Shown: positions 37,111 to 49,717, counted from the first letter of the stretch. The stretch: DNA of 64,000 nucleotides from Ignelater luminosus (GCA_011009095.1 VTPC01001864.1:62001-126000); one strand, 5' to 3'. Numbers and translations are program-made. The notes: generated by a model not told the origin, from the letters alone.

Positions 37111-40100
37111 AAGTATTTCTTTGCATGGACATTTTAATAAATAATAAACCATAAACCATATCTTTTGTTTCATAAATCACTAGCATTTCTTATCAATTCG
37201 ATTTTGCCTTTCTCCTATGTAAAAGAATACAAAGAACTCTTAGAAGATACATATGAGAAACACGTTCAGAATTTGAATTTCTCTTTTTCATCAAATATAT
37301 ATATGCTATTAAAGCCCTAACCCCTGGCCTTTTGCAAAAAGGTATTTATTGTACAAAAAATAAACAAGGGTCTGAAACTGACAGTCAAATGTCAAAGTTC
37401 AAACAAGTTGCTGAAAATCAACATTTAGAAATAAAGAAGTATTTTTAAGCTTTTTTTTGAAATTGTTCCTCATCAAATACCATTTATTATTTCAAAATTG
37501 TTAATTTCTAAACTTGACTCAATAATGAATTTTGTATTCCTATTTTATTCAAGTAAAAAATTACTATTACTGCCTAAATAGATTCACATTTATAATTCTA
37601 CACGTTGAATTTTTGACCTACAACTTTAGATTAATCTCGTTGAGAGATTTGCATGCTCCTCTCAGGAAAGGAGCGATATTTCAAGTATACGTTTGGCGAA
37701 TACCTTATTTAATTCCGTTTACCGCAGTCGGTATTAATCTCGAAATATACATTCGCTATGTGCTTAATGCTAGAGCAAATTCCACACGCTATGCGGGTTG
37801 GTTCGAGATAAAGTTCTATTTTAGTTGAATAAACGTTTAACCCGAGGTTTAACCCATTGTGTGAATGCCGGGTAGGATAGAGAGTGCCATTTGCAGGGCG
37901 GTCACGCGCGTAACCGGTGGACCACGCACAATGTGGTAGCTAAATCGCCGCTCCTTTATGTTTTTGTCATCGTATAATCACAGAAGACAACTTTATGGAT
38001 AATACCTTAAGAGCATTGGTTCCGTTGTGCTTTATAATACCAATTAAGCAGACGTTCTAGTGTTGTATATTTCTCTACCAACAAGGAAGGTTTTTAGAAA
38101 AATCTACATATAACAGAAATGAAAACGTTCTGTAACAAAGAAAGCAAAATTAATTTTTTTATGCGACTCCTATAAATACCCACGCAAACAAAATCTACAC
38201 CCACACACGAAGAAATCAGTGTTTGACTTCGAAATTCGCACCACCCACTTCAAACCACGACCCCTTATCGATTTTCAAGGAAAACATAATATAAAAGCGT
38301 TTAAGGGCTTGGGTCTTTTCAGAAAATCTAATTCCGGTACAGGGTCATGTGCTGGAAAGTGAAATACGTTTTTATTAAATTTAACTTCTAAAGGTAAAGC
38401 ATAAAGTGTCGCCGAACCATGACGGTTTATAATGTTACGAAAAACTAAATTACGGTTTTATCGAATTAAAACAACTTTCCCCAATTTTCGAACAAGTAAG
38501 CATTCTTCTAATCAAACCGTAATTTTCCAGGTCAGTAACAGATGTAGCCATTTGGAGTGTTTATACATAAATTAGAGAAGAACCGCTTGGTTCATTAGCA
38601 ACGTTTCACTAATGCATCACGTAGACTATTTATAATTTCAATTAAATACATAATGAACTAGTAATGGCGTAAACGAAAGACCCAATTTCATTTTGTGAAT
38701 ATTTAATTGGGTAAAAAATCGTTTGATTATTACGTAAAGCGTAAATAATGATTAAATGCCGGTTAATTACATACAAAATATTTTTGTTAACCGCTAGTTA
38801 AATAACATGAAAAGTTTCAGTGGAATTTCCAATTCATTAATAAATATAGTATACAGCAATTTTTTTCTTTTCAACAAATAATAAAATATAATAATTCAGT
38901 AAAAAGATGCTTAAAACTGATTAGAAAACGGAAGTGTTACAGAAAGATGCGTTTTGTGGTTCTCAACTTTCATTCAAACACCAAACGTAAAAATTAAAAT
39001 ACAAATTTTAGAATTGTAGAATTTATAGTGTTGCCTAGTTTTATGTCGACGCATAATCGCATCCTGTTGGTAGATACTATATTTTTTACGTTTCATCATC
39101 GTCTAGTTTATGGGGAAACCCTTATTTGTTTCGTAATTGTTGGCATTTATTTATTTTTTTTTGAAAATTCTTTTGTTAATTTATTATTTCTACTGTTCTT
39201 TTTTTATCTCAGCTCTTTCTTTATTGTCCAAATGTTTGTTGTTTGCTTGTCATTCGTATTTTTTTAGATTGTTTTGAAATTTATCTTCTAATGCTTCATT
39301 TAATACATTTTAGTTAGGAAAATAATTAGATTTCCTTGGTATTCTTATTTTTTATCATGACTATCTCTAAATCATCATTATTAACTATTAAAAGTAACAA
39401 TACTTATGCACTAACAGAACATATCCTCAAAAAAGTTACAAACAATGCTCTCTAAATAATCAAAATACTTTTGGTACTAGAGTTTTATTTTATGATTTTA
39501 AATTAAAGACTTCCATTTTAGGGGCGATCGATGGTTTGCAGATTTACGCATCCCCCAGCGTCTAGACAGTACCACACCATAAATACGCATCTGCGTTGTA
39601 ATAATAGTAATAACTGGTTTTGCAAGATGTATGCAAACCAAAAAGTTACATTGTGTGTCTGTGGATTAGCGAGTGATCTCATTTAAGTCATGTTGAGTAA
39701 CACACCTGTGGTTTGCACATCGAATGCAAACCAGCTGGGTTTATAATGATACTTACAGAAGCAGCAATCATTACGAACCGCCGCTAGTTTTTATTGCCAA
39801 AATCAGTCTACTCTGTTTGATTACTTCTCTTTCGCATTAAAAATACAAAATAAACCTACAGTGGACAAAAAAACTGTGGCTAAATTATGTACGTATTTCT
39901 ATTCTTTCTCAGTGTTAAGCATGTTTTAACAATTGCAGCTTTTTGTTGTTTGCAATAAAGGTGATATCTGAATGTTACAAATTGTATGGAATCCAAATTT
40001 AAATTGAACATTCTCTGTGGCATAATGTTGACTTTAACCTTTGGTTTTATTATTTCTTTTGCTAATTGTCTATGATTTCAATAAATAGTATATACCTTTT

Positions 40101-40658
40101 GGCATTCTCCTAAAACTTAGAAATAGATCACTTGATAGTATAGATATAGTAGGAAATTCCTAAAGTAACATAGCTTTTGGACATTTGTTTTTAAGACTGT
40201 AAAGGCTTTGAAATAAAAGCACTACAACTTTTAAAAGGAAGGTTTAGCACGAAGCAAAATCATTTTCAAACAATGGTAGCGTAATTTGAAGGTAACCCAA
40301 ATCTCATTCTAGAATAAAATAATGTACATATGATTATCTTTGGAATCTTGTCTTCCATAAAAATTGCTATTACCAGGAATATAGGTGAACCACTTTCCTA
40401 CAAGCACATTGTTATTATTTTTATACGTATATAAAAGTTTAAACCAATAAAACGTATACTAAGTTTGATTTATGTATTTTCAATCGAACTTTAATTTTAA
40501 TTCCAATTCGTTAAGGAATCAATTCTCTTATTGCATCGCCTTTAACAACATCCATTAAAAAGGGGTTATCTATTACAGTTAAGAAATAATAGACGAAAAA
40601 AATAATCATTGTAATTAAATTAAATCTAAACAATATTGAAATTTGATTTCAAAGTACA
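37111..40658. other. Non-coding stretch with one GC-rich island
   Basis: An island at about 37840-37970 contains AACCGGTG (grainyhead-like) and two opposed Runt-type cores (ACCACGC and TGTGGT). An open frame at 37532-37828 starts at a non-ATG codon and runs into the island. It shows no known domain. The rest is AT-rich without recognisable content. Confidence 0.35.
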
Positions 40659-40919
40659 ATGAACAATAAAATGAAGTTGGATGCAACAGTAAGCAACCTT
40701 TCATCTTCGCTTATTAAATCGACACGAAACTTAAAACTCCCACATCGTATCCTCGTGTACAACGAGGTTAAAGTGGAGGAGTATAAAAATAACAAACCCG
40801 TTGCCGAGTATATTCATTATAAACGCCGCCACACCGTTATCTGTTTTGAATGCAACTTCGAATCGATGTGTTTAATGCATAAAGTTCTCGTCTGTGGACA
40901 AATGTGCAACCAGCTCCAG
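40659..40919 (+). CDS. Candidate ATG exon of unknown product ending in a splice donor
   Basis: ATG at 40659 (context TACAATGA) opens 87 codons to CTCCAG at 40919, followed by GTATAA, a usable donor. If unspliced, the frame stops at once (GTA TAA). An in-frame stop lies 15 bases upstream of the ATG, so this would be the true start. Third-position GC is near half, clearly above the surrounding DNA, and codons such as CTC, GTC, TGC and AAC are frequent, which favours real coding. The product begins MNNKMKLDATVSNLSSSL, is basic, and has five cysteines in its last third (CFECNF, CLMHKVLVCGQMC). No signal peptide or known domain is seen. A conserved non-coding element remains possible. Confidence 0.3.
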
Positions 40920-41878
40920 GTATAAACGTATAAACTATTTATTAACCATACTGAAGACACGCCCAGTGGCGTAGGCGGCAGAGGCGAGGTGACGGGGTCG
41001 TCCAGGTTACTGACACAGCAAGCAAACCGTGGTTGCTTTTGCTACTATGTGCGATGGTGCTTTTCAGAAGTGCAGTTCTCCTTTAACGTGTGCCATTCGT
41101 GTCCGCGTCACCTTAACAAACCATTGGCACGAAGCCAAATACTCGGAGGAGTATAAATAGATTTGATAAAAAATCGATGACAGATTATACGAACCGTAAT
41201 ATAAACTTTCTGCGGTAGCAATTCTTCCTTTAAGGAGTTCTATTACTGAAGTAGCAATTACACGACTAACTTTCCAAGTTACCCTGTTCTACTTACGTCA
41301 AACGATATACGACGTAACGAAGTTTAATGCAGTGGAAACACAGAAACAACAATTACCTTATCTTAGATAACTAAATCATGGAGTTTGACTTCTCTTAAAA
41401 CAACAGTGCAAGAGCGAAAAAGAAATTATGACAATCTCACCTATGAAAAAACCATTGTTAAAATTTTATTTTAAGAAGAGTTTAGAAGGAAAGGTCACAT
41501 CTACGTTTATGTATCCTACCTTTATAATTATATCTGATAACAACCTAGAGTCGTTTAACCTTTTAAAGGCAGCCATCCTACACAGTTTTTCTAACTTCGT
41601 TTAACAAAAGTTACCGGATCGGTTCGTCAATAAAATATTTAAACAGGTTAAATTGCGGTATAGAGACATTTACCTTCCCTGCTACGGTGAAAGGTTTTCG
41701 ATTTATGTACCTTTTTTCATTTAAAAATAAACAACGAAAACGTAGTGATTCGGAAGTCGGTGGAAACTTTAAAACTGGTTATAAAGTAGCATAAAAAATA
41801 ATTAAAGGGGCGAGTTCGCAATTACAAGTGTTTGAAAACGTAAACATTGCAATTGAGGAGAGAGCAAAACGAGGGCAT
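40920..41878. other. Non-coding stretch with GC-rich patch and TATA-like site
   Basis: The patch 40950-41110 is GC-rich (GGCGTAGGCGGCAGAGGCG). A perfect TATAAATAG sits at 41152-41160 with an inverted CCAAT (ATTGG, 41123-41127) upstream, a promoter-like pair on the plus strand. No Inr at the expected distance and no ORF follow, so confidence is low. Confidence 0.3.
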
Positions 41879-42015
41879 CCAATAGCGACGGGGTTGCTAG
41901 GCAACAGTTATCGGGGGTTGAGAGGCGGCGCCGGCGTCGGCCTCAGCTGTAGGGTGGAAGCGCGTGGTAGCGGATGTGTGGGTTGCAATATATGACACTG
42001 AGTTTCCATAGAAAC
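41879..42015. promoter_or_regulatory. CCAAT box and two RFX X-boxes in a CpG-rich island
   Basis: CCAAT (41879-41883) is followed 9 bases later by GTTGCTAGGCAAC (41893-41905), a perfect inverted repeat of the RFX half-site. About 100 bases further GTTTCCATAGAAAC (42002-42015) matches every position of the X-box consensus RYYNYYATRRNRAC known from RFX/DAF-19 targets. The surrounding 41860-42130 is the most CpG-rich part of this region. Paired X-boxes mark ciliary or sensory-neuron gene promoters and RFX-bound enhancers. I found no coding exon directly downstream on either strand, so whether this is a promoter or an enhancer is open. Confidence 0.5.
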
Positions 42016-45000
42016 TGTTCAAGCGGGACGTCGCCTGAATTGTTTGTGCGGCGAAAATCAGACGACCTCCTTGCGCCCTTTGATGTCATTCCCTAATGTC
42101 ACCGCTTTCGGAACAGTAAACGCGGCATAAAGCAAGCCTTGAAGACGAGTTATCGTTACAGCAGCATCTAGTTAAATACGCTTTTAGAGAATCCCGTGGC
42201 ACAAAATGAACAACGACGCATAAAAAGAAACAATCGTGAACCGAGATGTGGAATTAATTTTAGAAAAGACACGATGCCATGCAACTCAGAGAATTCGGAG
42301 CGGGAAATTACTAGCATTGTCATTTGGGATACTGCGATGACGACCTTGAAGAGAGAATTTCCTTTTATTTTATTTTGGCGTGATGGACATACACGGAAAT
42401 CGGTTTATCTTTATTCTTTGTGCTGGCGTTTTATCAAAATTTCCTTTGTTCAATACAGAGGTAGAAAATGGTAAATTTTATTGGATTTTAACCATTTTCT
42501 ATACAAAAGAATACTGTAAGATCAGCATCACAAGAAAAAAAGGCTAAAAATACTTCCTTTCACACCATTTCTTTTTAATATGAAAATTCTTTTGTGAGCA
42601 TTTATCGTTTCCGTAAAAGATTATCGCTTTACTGTTAGGATACATTTTAAGGTGTGCCCATAGAACACAATTGACTATTTATACAGAGTGTATCAAAAAT
42701 GTGTACATAAATTAAATAAATAGTTTTCCTAACTGTTTGTATTTTACATTTTTTATCAGCATCTCTGTGTTTTACTTTAATGAAGGGTATTGAGACAATG
42801 TAAATTTAAATTTTCGAGATGTTAATGATCCTAGCTTGCCAAGATCGTTTTGTACTGATTAAAATTGAGTTTTGTCGTTTTTGCCCGCTTCATCTTTACA
42901 CAAAAAACAAAAGCAAACGAAACCTTTACAAAATTCAAAACAGAATAGTATTTTACAATGGCAACACTGAACGAGTGCTATGACATAAATGGTTTTGACT
43001 ATAAAGTGTTTGCACTGGACATTTTGTAATGTGCCAACAGTATGCGTCTCAATATTTAGAATTTTAAATAAGAAAATCTACATGGTATCACCCGTTACTG
43101 TTCTTACAATAATTGAACCGAATTGGAAAAACACACAAGAGCTATAAAGGTGCTGTCCTTAAATTTCGCCAAGTAGGTACGAATACGAGTAGACTATATT
43201 CAAAAACATAATCATAATATCAGCGGTAACTTGCTCATTTTGTGAATATCTCGATGTCTAAATTGTTGTATACCACAAGTAAAATTATCAAAAAACCAAA
43301 ACCAACCTTGAGCAATGTGTTCTTTGCTAAAATTTAAAAAAATTGTTCCGTTAGTATATTTTTTATCTTCAAGATCTTCTGTTTGTTTAGGAGACATTGT
43401 TACGTATATACAAATGTTATAGAAGGTCAGGTGTTGTTTGCAAGTATAAATGCTGATTACTTTCTAATCATTTTTACAGATACAGTCAATTCTTTCTTTT
43501 TCTAATTTACATTGAAATTGTTTCTACAAGGAAGACTGCAACGGATCTGAACAAAAGCATTCACAATTTACTTGCTTGGATACATTCACCTCTGTCATTT
43601 ATTGTACTATCACTTACAAGAAAATACTTATTTAGATTGTATCAAATCAAACTATTTCAGGAAGTTTTCAATGTTCTTAAGAAGGTATCTCGACCAAAAT
43701 AAAAACAAAAAGATCGACGTAGTAATAAGGAAATCAAAATCAGTTTAAAGAGGGATTGTATGTATACATGTCTTATTTAATTGTTAGTATTCAATTTGTA
43801 ATAAATTACTATGATGGCCAAAATCTCAAACTAGCGAGTGTCGTGTCATTAATTTAACACTTATACTGTGCGACAACAGTCATAAATATTCAAATGAATC
43901 AACCTTGATTAATCGATTGAAACTAAATGCCCAGAGTTGAGCGCCACGGCAAAACCTAATTTTCAAATTAAATTCTGTAATAAACACCACTAATAAAAAA
44001 TTTGCAGCTGTAAGTTCTTAGGAGTCTTTTATATCGTAACACCTGCAGCTAGCTGTCTAATATGTATAATTGATAAAATGTTGGGAAAGTAATTTTAACT
44101 CATTCCAACTGGCTAGCCAACACATCTCAACAGTAGTAGTTCAGGATATGATTAATAATAACCTTGGGAAGTTGTACGATGTTGAATTTGGTTAGGCACT
44201 AAATCAAAGTTTAGTGCTAGTAGCATACCAAAAATTAAAACTTATACTTTATTGCCATTATAAAACTTCTATTCTGGAAACCTTTAATTAAAACACCTGC
44301 TGGCAAGAGAATGTTTTTAGGTGCGATGTACTCGAGTATTAAAATAAGCAAAAATAAAAACAACTCATTAGCGTATCCGGTTTGCCTATATTTATATTTG
44401 AAAAGATATCCTACACAAGACTTTTAAACTACTTTTTTTATATACAAAAAAGACGTGCGGTTATTAATTCCTCTTTTTTTTCCTCTTTAACACCTTAGAA
44501 TTTTGTACTTATATGAATAGTACATGAATATTAAAATAAATTAATGTAAAAAGGCAAAACTAAAACAAATAGCGGAAGTGGTGGTTTCACGTTTTCCTGC
44601 ATAGAATAATACTATGTATTTTATATTCTCTCAGAAACTTGCTGATACATTTTAAAGGAAAATACTATAGCAACATGAATATATGTATTTTATCAATTCT
44701 CAAGAAAACAGTATATTTATTCATTTTCATTTTAGGATTTTCAGGAATAAAATTCTCTCAACCTCAGTAGTTGTTATCTAATGATATTTAATTATAAAAG
44801 TTTTTCCCTATAAAATTTAGCCAAACCAAAGAGATTAAACAGGAAATAGTTAAGAAGGATGATAAAAAATGGTTTCTTGAGATAGTATATATAAACACAA
44901 TAATAATAAACGAAAAAATATGAAAGGAAAACCAAATCAACATTTCTGATTTGATATACGTATGTTATCTTTCTTTTAATATTAATGAGTAATTAAAAGA

Positions 45001-46090
45001 GATTAATAAATTCTCACGTTGTGTTTCTCTGAAAATACAGTTTATTCACATAAAAAATAACATCAGAAAAATCAATCGCCTGAAACAAATATTTGACGTT
45101 AAGAGCACAGTCAGAATTAAAAATGACAAAAGAAGCACAATATCCAGATGTCAGCAGTATCTGTAATGAATTAATTACGTTTGGCGGAAAATCAAACACC
45201 AAATCGATGAAAACAGAACAGTTACTTACACCTATAAACAAGAAAAAAAATTGTTAAGATCCTGAGAAGAAAAAAAAAAGAAAAAACCAAACCAAACAGT
45301 AAGTGATATCTAGAAGTCACCAATAAATTGATTAACAGCCTATCATCTCGAAGTCCTGGAATGTAATTCAGCAAGACAGTGTTGTCATTACGAAATATGG
45401 TTTGTGAATGTGATGAATGGAACTAAAAACAACAGTAGCACGTTTCGATTTTTGATACTTAAGACACCTTGATGGCATTTCACATGCTATGGTTCCGAGG
45501 AGACAGGTTATTAATCTTTAGTGACCCAATATGTCGTTTGTTTCAAAGATGCATAGTACGTATTATCAGTAACAGTTGTTCGTGTTGGATTGATCGTCTA
45601 ATACACCGCATATATCATTTAAATTCACTTACTCTTTCAACAAAACAAAGTATTAGCAAGTTAAGTTAGTAAACTCTGAAGTACTCTGGGGCAATACTAT
45701 TCTTAACTGCTATGGTTTTCGAAACCGGAAATGAATAATAAAAGCAAAATGAAAATAAGCAAAAGAATAATAGTTGCTAATGAAACTAAAACTACAATCT
45801 AACCAAATATAAATTAAGAAAAAATGAAATTCCAAAAGATAATCAAACAAACAATGACATAGGAGATGTATCATATATATGTAAGTCATAAATATAGAAA
45901 AAAATCAAACGAACATGTCAAAAATTAGTAACAGTAGCTTAGAAAAGATACATAGAAAAAATATTGTACCATCTGGAAAACACCTATACCATAGCAACCA
46001 GTCTTCGCCAGCAAGATCGGACAAACGAAACAACGTCCTAGGCGATATAAAACATGAAATTCTAAAAATTCTACTTACTTGAATAAAGAA
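42016..46090. other. AT-rich non-coding stretch
   Basis: The CpG-rich island extends to about 42180. A frame at 42196-42474 begins at GTG, not ATG, and is not called. No other exon or element was recognised. Confidence 0.4.
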
Positions 46091-46109
46091 CTAGGTTTTC
46101 ATTTAACGT

Positions 46110-46150
46110 GATACTCAGCTGCTTACCTGGAAGAAAACAGAAAATTAGTT
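46110..46150 (-). promoter_or_regulatory. Candidate recursive splice site (ratchet point)
   Basis: On the minus strand a near-ideal acceptor directly abuts a donor at 46127/46126: branch-point-like CTAAT (46148-46144), tract TTTTCTGTTTTCTTCCAG, then GTAAGC. Zero-length exons of this form, (Y)nNCAG|GTAAG, are established in Drosophila long introns such as that of Ubx, where the intron is removed in steps. If correct, an intron of a minus-strand gene spans this position, with its upstream exon to the right. Confidence 0.45.
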
Positions 46151-47406
46151 ATTTTTTATTACATGATTTTATCATATATAAATACCAAACAGTTAAATTA
46201 TCACTTTCAATTAGATTTCCAGTTCAGTGACCTAATTTCCGGGTAAATGAGATGAGAATAATCTTCACGTTGAAAGGTAAAACGGGAAAAATTTTTCTTT
46301 GTTTTGCAAAGTATATCTAAATAGATTTCAAGGTCCTGCGGAATTAAAAATTGATGTGGTAAGAAACTAAAGAAAGTGAAACTGCATATAAAAAGATCTA
46401 GTTGCCAAATATCGTAAAGAACTGGAATATCATTCCAAGAGTGTGAAAGATATCTATAAGTATTTCACAATATCGTATTAATACAACTCCATAAATCAAA
46501 AAGATCACAATAATATAGAATACATGCCTTGCAGATAAATTATCAAGAAAACGTAAAGTCGATTACATCACAGATGTTATCAGAATAGCTCAAGCAAAAA
46601 CTATTCTTAATACAACTGAGTAAATCTTAAAACACTCATAATGAAAATAACAATAATAATGAGAATTATGTGTCAAGAAATAATCATGTCTCGATCTTTA
46701 TCAAATTTACCAATTAGAAAACTAAAATATTTATACATAGTAATTACGTAAGATTTTTATCAAATACTTTTCAAGCACAAACTTAATTATCCGCAATTTT
46801 TAACTTATGAGATTATCTAGAAACATGAAAGTTTTGCAAATCAGGAATAAATCTAATTTATTTCTTTTCTATTCTATGTATCCTATAAATCCGGATTACG
46901 AATGGGATTTTCTACACGTAAAAAACATCACTTTCCAAAAAATAAATATACAAAACGTATAAAATGATGGTTAAGGTTTTATAGGTGACTTACGAATTTA
47001 CGATAGAAAATAACGGTCGAAATCGTCATAAACCATCAATTATAAAAGCCACATCATTCAATGAGAATTCATCACTATTTTTAATTATTACCTTTAAATT
47101 GTTTTCAAATCGAACTAAAGAATTATAGAAACAAAGAATAAACCTGCATTGTAATGACAAGAGAGCCGATTGTGTACGCTTTTCCTATCCGTCTACTACA
47201 TCCAGACAAGCATATCCTTTATTGAATAGCAATAAACTTCGCTACCAATAACATTCTATTTACGGCCTTCCTGGACGCTTCGTTCTTCGGTAGACATTTA
47301 TATTCCCCTTAGGTTGTCTACTTTATATTCATTAAACAGAACATATTCACCAACAAATGTTTACAAAGTAAAAGTAAGCAAGCATTACAAATGCAAAGTA
47401 ATTACT
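46151..47406. other. AT-rich non-coding stretch
   Basis: No recognisable gene, repeat or motif cluster. Confidence 0.45.
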
Positions 47407-47655
47407 ATGAGTAACGAGACAAACATAAAAGAAGTTGAAGCAGTAACACATTGTAATCGTGACACGTTCGGTCGTGGAGAATGTACAGCCGCTCAAACAA
47501 ATAATAGAAATAAAACGAAGAACGTCGGGGTTTTGTCGGAGAATCGATTTAGGGCAACATTCTACATGTCGAGGGTGCACGGAAGCAGCTGTCGCCTGGA
47601 AAGCATTCGAAGTACGCAAAAGGTCGCGCAGCTTGTGAGGCGGCAGGTGATGTAA
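47407..47655 (+). CDS. Small ORF of unknown product, weak candidate
   Basis: ATG at 47407 (context ACTATGA) gives 82 codons to TAA at 47653. Third-position GC is above background, but the whole patch 47440-48000 is GC-richer and the minus strand is open across the same bases (47658-47347), so composition may explain it. The product is hydrophilic, begins MSNETNIKEVEAVTHCNRD, and ends QLVRRQVM. No signal peptide, membrane segment or domain is visible. A conserved regulatory island is the main alternative. Confidence 0.18.
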   Translation: MSNETNIKEVEAVTHCNRDTFGRGECTAAQTNNRNKTKNVGVLSENRFRATFYMSRVHGSSCRLESIRSTQKVAQLVRRQVM

Positions 47656-49456
47656 CAATCCGGTTTAGGGGCACATAAGGGCAACATGTGGCGACGGGAT
47701 GTAAGTTCTTGGGCTCGCACTCGGGCAACCACCGCAGAGACAGGTGATTTCGAAGACCTTTCGACTGCTATGTGTAAAATGCAGTTCCCATACCTTCTTT
47801 GCCTTTCAAATGACTCGGTCGCTGGAAGACCCCGCAACTTTCTAAATGACCTTTAAATGACTTTCATAGACCGCGCCGCGAACAAAAACAGAGTATTCCT
47901 CACGACATTTGCTAATTTGCGCAGCTGTCGGAAAGGCGGAGCGTACTGGTTTTTACGCTCATCGCCTGCAAAGGTTTTTGCGAAAGAAAAGCTCCCAAAA
48001 ATTTAAGATGGCATATTATCTGAGTAAAGGTCATTAACATTTCGATTTCTACTGCGGCAAGTTTTAACAAGATTTCAATTCGTTTATGCTAATAAATTAA
48101 TAACGGTGTTCATATAGTAATAATCTTATAAATTCAGAACATTAGTGTTACATAATACGTCGAGATTAAACAAATGAAACGGAAAATAAGGGAAATGTTT
48201 TACAACTTTGGCAATTAATGATCATGTTACTCTAATCCACACAATGTTGCTTTATTATACGAGTTTTCTCCGTTATTCACGTTTATCTCGTTTAATCATC
48301 AATCATTACGAACTATTACCAAAACAGCAACTATAAAGTGTAGTCATGCATTGTGTAGCTCCAAAATGGCACCGAAGAGGTTTAATGAAAAGAAATTGCC
48401 ATCCGCAAGAAACTCGAGAACATCACTGGTTCAAGAGAGTACCTAAATCGCATATCTACGCCCTCCACACAAGTTTCCCTAATATTTTATGAGCTATACT
48501 CGTAAAACGTTCCTGGATGAAGCAGCCCAAGTTCAGTTTTGACGCGACTCAAGTCAACTTCTCGAGTAAACACTATTATACGTTGAAAGTTTGCAACTTC
48601 AGAACTAGATTAGAAGCCATTGACAGCGGAAACTTTGCAAGGTTCTTCTGTGCTTCGTAATAACTACTTCGCTGAACCACAAAATGAGTTTTCTTATAGG
48701 AATTACGTTAATTACCATACTTGTAGGACTTGCTCGTTATGTTTTACGACTGCTCAATAATCTTTGCGGGAGTTGCAAATTAATATTTAAATGATATTCA
48801 AAATAAAAAGGAAAAAGATGTTTTAATGCCGCATGCTTTTAATAACATAATTAACCCATGTGAATTATACACGGTATAGTGTGGTATGCATAATTAGTAC
48901 GAAGGCGGATAATTTCTTAAATTTCAGTTCAGACAACTATCTATTTAGCTGCGAGGGGATTAAGTAACTTTCACATAAGATTACTAACGGTCAGATTTTT
49001 TGCATTCACACCTACGGTTACATCTCCTTAAAATGAAAAATGTTGATACGCTCCGAACAGTATACAACAAAACAAAATCTTTCCTATATTAGAAAAAATT
49101 AAAATTTACAATATTATATAAAATTCTAATATTCAGATTTCTCTATCTTGTAGAAATTTTACAACACGTAACAAAAGAAACGACTCGAGACAATCATTTA
49201 AAGTATAATTGTTTTGGCTAGAGAGCGTTATTAAGAATGCTTTCTTTGTCTGGAAGAACAAAACATTAAAAACCAACCCGTTGCGTTGTGACTGAGTGAG
49301 TGTGTATTATCTTTTATCTTTTTTGTTAACATCAAAAGCAGCGCTGAAAAAACTTTATGCAATTGGAAGTTATTTTTGTAATTTATTTTCTTTTATATCT
49401 CAAAGGAAGAATAGGGAAATACAATTTCCTGATAAACGATCAATTTAATATCCAGA
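47656..49456. other. Non-coding stretch, left part GC-richer
   Basis: 47660-48000 and about 48360-48560 have more CG than the background. No exon was identified. It becomes AT-rich to the right. Confidence 0.4.
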
Positions 49457-49717
49457 ATGACCCGACTCTGGCTCTACGCCAGGTTTTTACTACTTACTGC
49501 AGCCCACACGCTGAGCTTTGCTCAGATGCCCTTGTATGCAACGAGTGGGTCGGAACACGCCAACATAAATATAACTGACAGATATCTCCCAGCCAACACA
49601 ACATTCCATGACTTGTATAAGATTCGCACCGTGTATTTATTTAAAACGGCTCTGCCCGAACAGGCAAATGCGTCAACAGAGTATGCGGAACGGATACGTA
49701 TGTGGGTTTATCGTTAA
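49457..49717 (+). CDS. Candidate secreted glycopeptide precursor or first exon of a secreted protein
   Basis: ATG at 49457 (A at -3) opens 86 codons to TAA. Residues 1-23 look like a signal peptide: MTRLWLYARFLLLTAAHTLS then FAQ, with a likely cut after Ala. The remaining 60 or so residues carry three N-glycosylation sequons (NIT, NTT and NAS). Third-position GC is roughly half, well above the flanking AT-rich DNA. At 49697/49698 ATAC|GTATGT could act as a donor in phase 1, the same phase as the signal-peptide exon at 23697. The ORF may therefore be an alternative or independent first exon rather than a complete gene. I do not recognise the mature sequence. It shows no dibasic KR cleavage sites or cysteine pattern typical of neuropeptides or knottins. 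Confidence 0.4.
   Translation: MTRLWLYARFLLLTAAHTLSFAQMPLYATSGSEHANINITDRYLPANTTFHDLYKIRTVYLFKTALPEQANASTEYAERIRMWVYR

Noticed and set aside
42196..42474. 92-codon frame right after the RFX island
   Set aside because: It starts at GTG. The nearby ATG (42206) is in another frame and stops after five codons. No coding signature.
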